A program made the position numbers and the translations under genes. Under the pieces are notes generated by a model that did no database searches, was not told the origin of the DNA, and saw only the letters and a list, made by a program, of their open reading frames with translations. Positions 5,706-6,792 of a stretch of 6,792 nt of DNA are shown piece by piece (position 1 is the stretch's first letter; each line of letters starts with the position of its first letter). This DNA comes from PALSA-243 sp049522755 (GTDB lineage: Bacteria; Acidobacteriota; Terriglobia; Bryobacterales; Bryobacteraceae): positions 1-6,792 of the forward strand of contig JBEKNN010000406.1 in the NCBI GenBank assembly GCA_049522755.1, read 5' to 3'.

Positions 5706-6792
5706 ATGCCCAAAATGGTGATTGAAGTTCCGGAACAGTTTGTTGAGGTGGGAAAGGCGATGGCCGAACACCTGGCTATGCTGCAGCGAACTGTAGATCG
5801 GCTGGGTGGGGGGAAGGCGGTGGATTATGCGGCGGTTGAAGTGGCGATCGCGGAAGGGGCGTCCAGGACAGAATTAGCAGCCCACAGCGCAATCTTGAAG
5901 AATCTGGACATGGATGTTCCAGCAGTGGTAATCGGCGGGGTTCGGTACACGCGAGTGGGACGGTGTGAGGGGGCTTACCACACGATGGTGGGTTCGGTGT
6001 CGGTGGAGCGATCGTTATACCGGCAATCGGGAGAGCGAGGTGGACAGCCGGGGGGCAGGGTGGTGGACGCGGTTAGCTTGCGCGCGGGAGTGGTGGGGGA
6101 CGGGTGGTTGCCGCAGACCGCGCGGGCGATGAGCTTTGCCGTTCAGCAAGGCACCTCGCGGGAAGCGGAGAAGACGGCGCAAGAGTTTAGACGGCTGCCA
6201 TATTCGCGTGCCAGCTTCGAGCGGGTCACGCACGTGGTGGGCGCACTGGCGGTAGCGGATCACCAAGATATCGAGGACGCATTGATCGATGCTGTCGAAG
6301 TGCCCGAGGAGGCAACTTCGGTGAGTGTGTCGCTAGACCGGGTCAGTGTGCCGATGGAAGAACCGCGGCCGCGACCCGTAGGGCGGCCCAAAAAGGGAGC
6401 GGCTAAAAGGCCGGTGGAACGCAATTTCCGAATGGCCTATTGCGGCACGGTGACGCTGCATGACAAGACTGGAGCCGGCCGACATACGATCCGTTATGGA
6501 TGCATGTCGGAGGGAGATATCTTGGGCTTGCGCGACCGCATGGTGGCCGATGTGGCGACGCTGCGGAGCAAGCGGCCGGACCTGAAAATCGAGCTGCTGT
6601 GCGACGGGGCTCCGGAGATGTGGAATCTGTTGGAGGAAGGCTTCACGCCCAAATTCGGAAACGACCTCAAGCGTTTTGTAGATTTCTATCACACGACGGA
6701 AAAGCTCAGCGCTGCAGCGCATGTGCTGGAGGACTCGGCGGCTGCGGCCGGCGAACGGCTGGGAGGCTGGAAGCAAGCCCTACTCCACCGCA
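5706..6792 (+). CDS. ISKra4-family transposase, 3'-partial
   Basis: This DDE-type transposase catalyses cut or copy transfer of its IS. The frame runs without a stop from ATG at 5706 to the window edge (362 complete codons), so the C-terminus is missing; family members are usually somewhat under 500 residues. GGGAGGGG (5696-5703) gives a strong, close ribosome site; a second ATG at 5715 is possible. Visible family hallmarks are Y-H-T-M-V-G-S-V-S-V-E-R-S-L-Y-R near 91-106, S-L-D-R-V-S-V-P-M-E-E at 209-219 with Asp211 as the likely first catalytic Asp, R-M-A-Y-C-G-T-V-T-L-H-D near 242-253, L-L-C-D-G-A-P-E-M-W-N at 297-307 with Asp300 as the likely second, and V-D-F-Y-H at 325-329. The third acidic residue would lie near or beyond the edge. 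The long Gly/Val/Ala-rich codons look different in style from the neighbouring chromosomal genes. Nothing in the visible part suggests inactivation. Confidence 0.92.
   Translation, partial: MPKMVIEVPEQFVEVGKAMAEHLAMLQRTVDRLGGGKAVDYAAVEVAIAEGASRTELAAHSAILKNLDMDVPAVVIGGVRYTRVGRCEGAYHTMVGSVSVERSLYRQSGERGGQPGGRVVDAVSLRAGVVGDGWLPQTARAMSFAVQQGTSREAEKTAQEFRRLPYSRASFERVTHVVGALAVADHQDIEDALIDAVEVPEEATSVSVSLDRVSVPMEEPRPRPVGRPKKGAAKRPVERNFRMAYCGTVTLHDKTGAGRHTIRYGCMSEGDILGLRDRMVADVATLRSKRPDLKIELLCDGAPEMWNLLEEGFTPKFGNDLKRFVDFYHTTEKLSAAAHVLEDSAAAAGERLGGWKQALLHR

Larger units (their letters stand above)
5641..6792 (+). mobile_element. ISKra4-family insertion sequence, 3'-partial; left boundary not resolved
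   Basis: The transposase frame and the structured DNA ahead of it mark the left portion of an insertion sequence that continues past the window. The right terminal repeat is not visible, so the left end cannot be set by matching inverted repeats. It may lie anywhere from about 5545, where the upstream frame loses resemblance to a secreted protein, to about 5690. The coordinate given is the start of the clear hairpin, not a proven end. Confidence 0.6.

Noticed and set aside
6015..6776. Two minus-strand frames inside the transposase gene
   Set aside because: Shadow frames of a transposase that is open over its whole visible length with family motifs.

Overview
The window looks like a chromosomal segment of an Acidobacteriota member, plausibly of the Solibacter/Bryobacter type. 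This is inferred from protein style, not from a marker gene. The clues are a moderately high GC content, short receiver-like proteins with no output domain, a pair of secreted quality-control proteases, and an ISKra4-type transposase. No rRNA, tRNA or CRISPR array was seen.

Layout from left to right. (1) Positions 1-396 (+) hold the 3' part of a small membrane-anchored protein of unknown function whose 5' end is outside the window. (2) Positions 511-1242 (+) encode a degenerate response-regulator receiver protein with a long tail of no recognisable domain. (3) Positions 1318-2322 (+) encode an exported M48 zinc metalloprotease (HEIAH motif). (4) Positions 2338-3750 (-) encode an exported HtrA/DegP-type serine protease with two PDZ domains; it converges on the M48 gene across a 15-bp gap. 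(5) Positions 4020-4616 (+) encode a second receiver-like protein, preceded by an unusual compound inverted repeat in its leader. (6) Positions 4582-5103 (-) encode a third receiver-like protein, overlapping the second tail to tail by 35 bp. (7) Positions 5104-5705 contain no confident gene. They include a weak promoter candidate, a possible stub of a secreted-protein gene (5397 onward) and a hairpin just ahead of the transposase. (8) Positions 5706-6792 (+) encode an ISKra4-family transposase that stays open to the window edge.

How the genes may work together is inference. The two proteases would act outside the cytoplasm on misfolded or mislocalised envelope proteins. They are flanked by three single-domain receiver-like proteins that keep the phospho-acceptor-position Asp but have each lost other catalytic receiver residues. 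That clustering is the most distinctive feature of the window. A regulatory link between the receivers and the proteases is possible but not shown by the sequence. The right end of the window is mobile-element territory, and the IS may have interrupted a secreted-protein gene.
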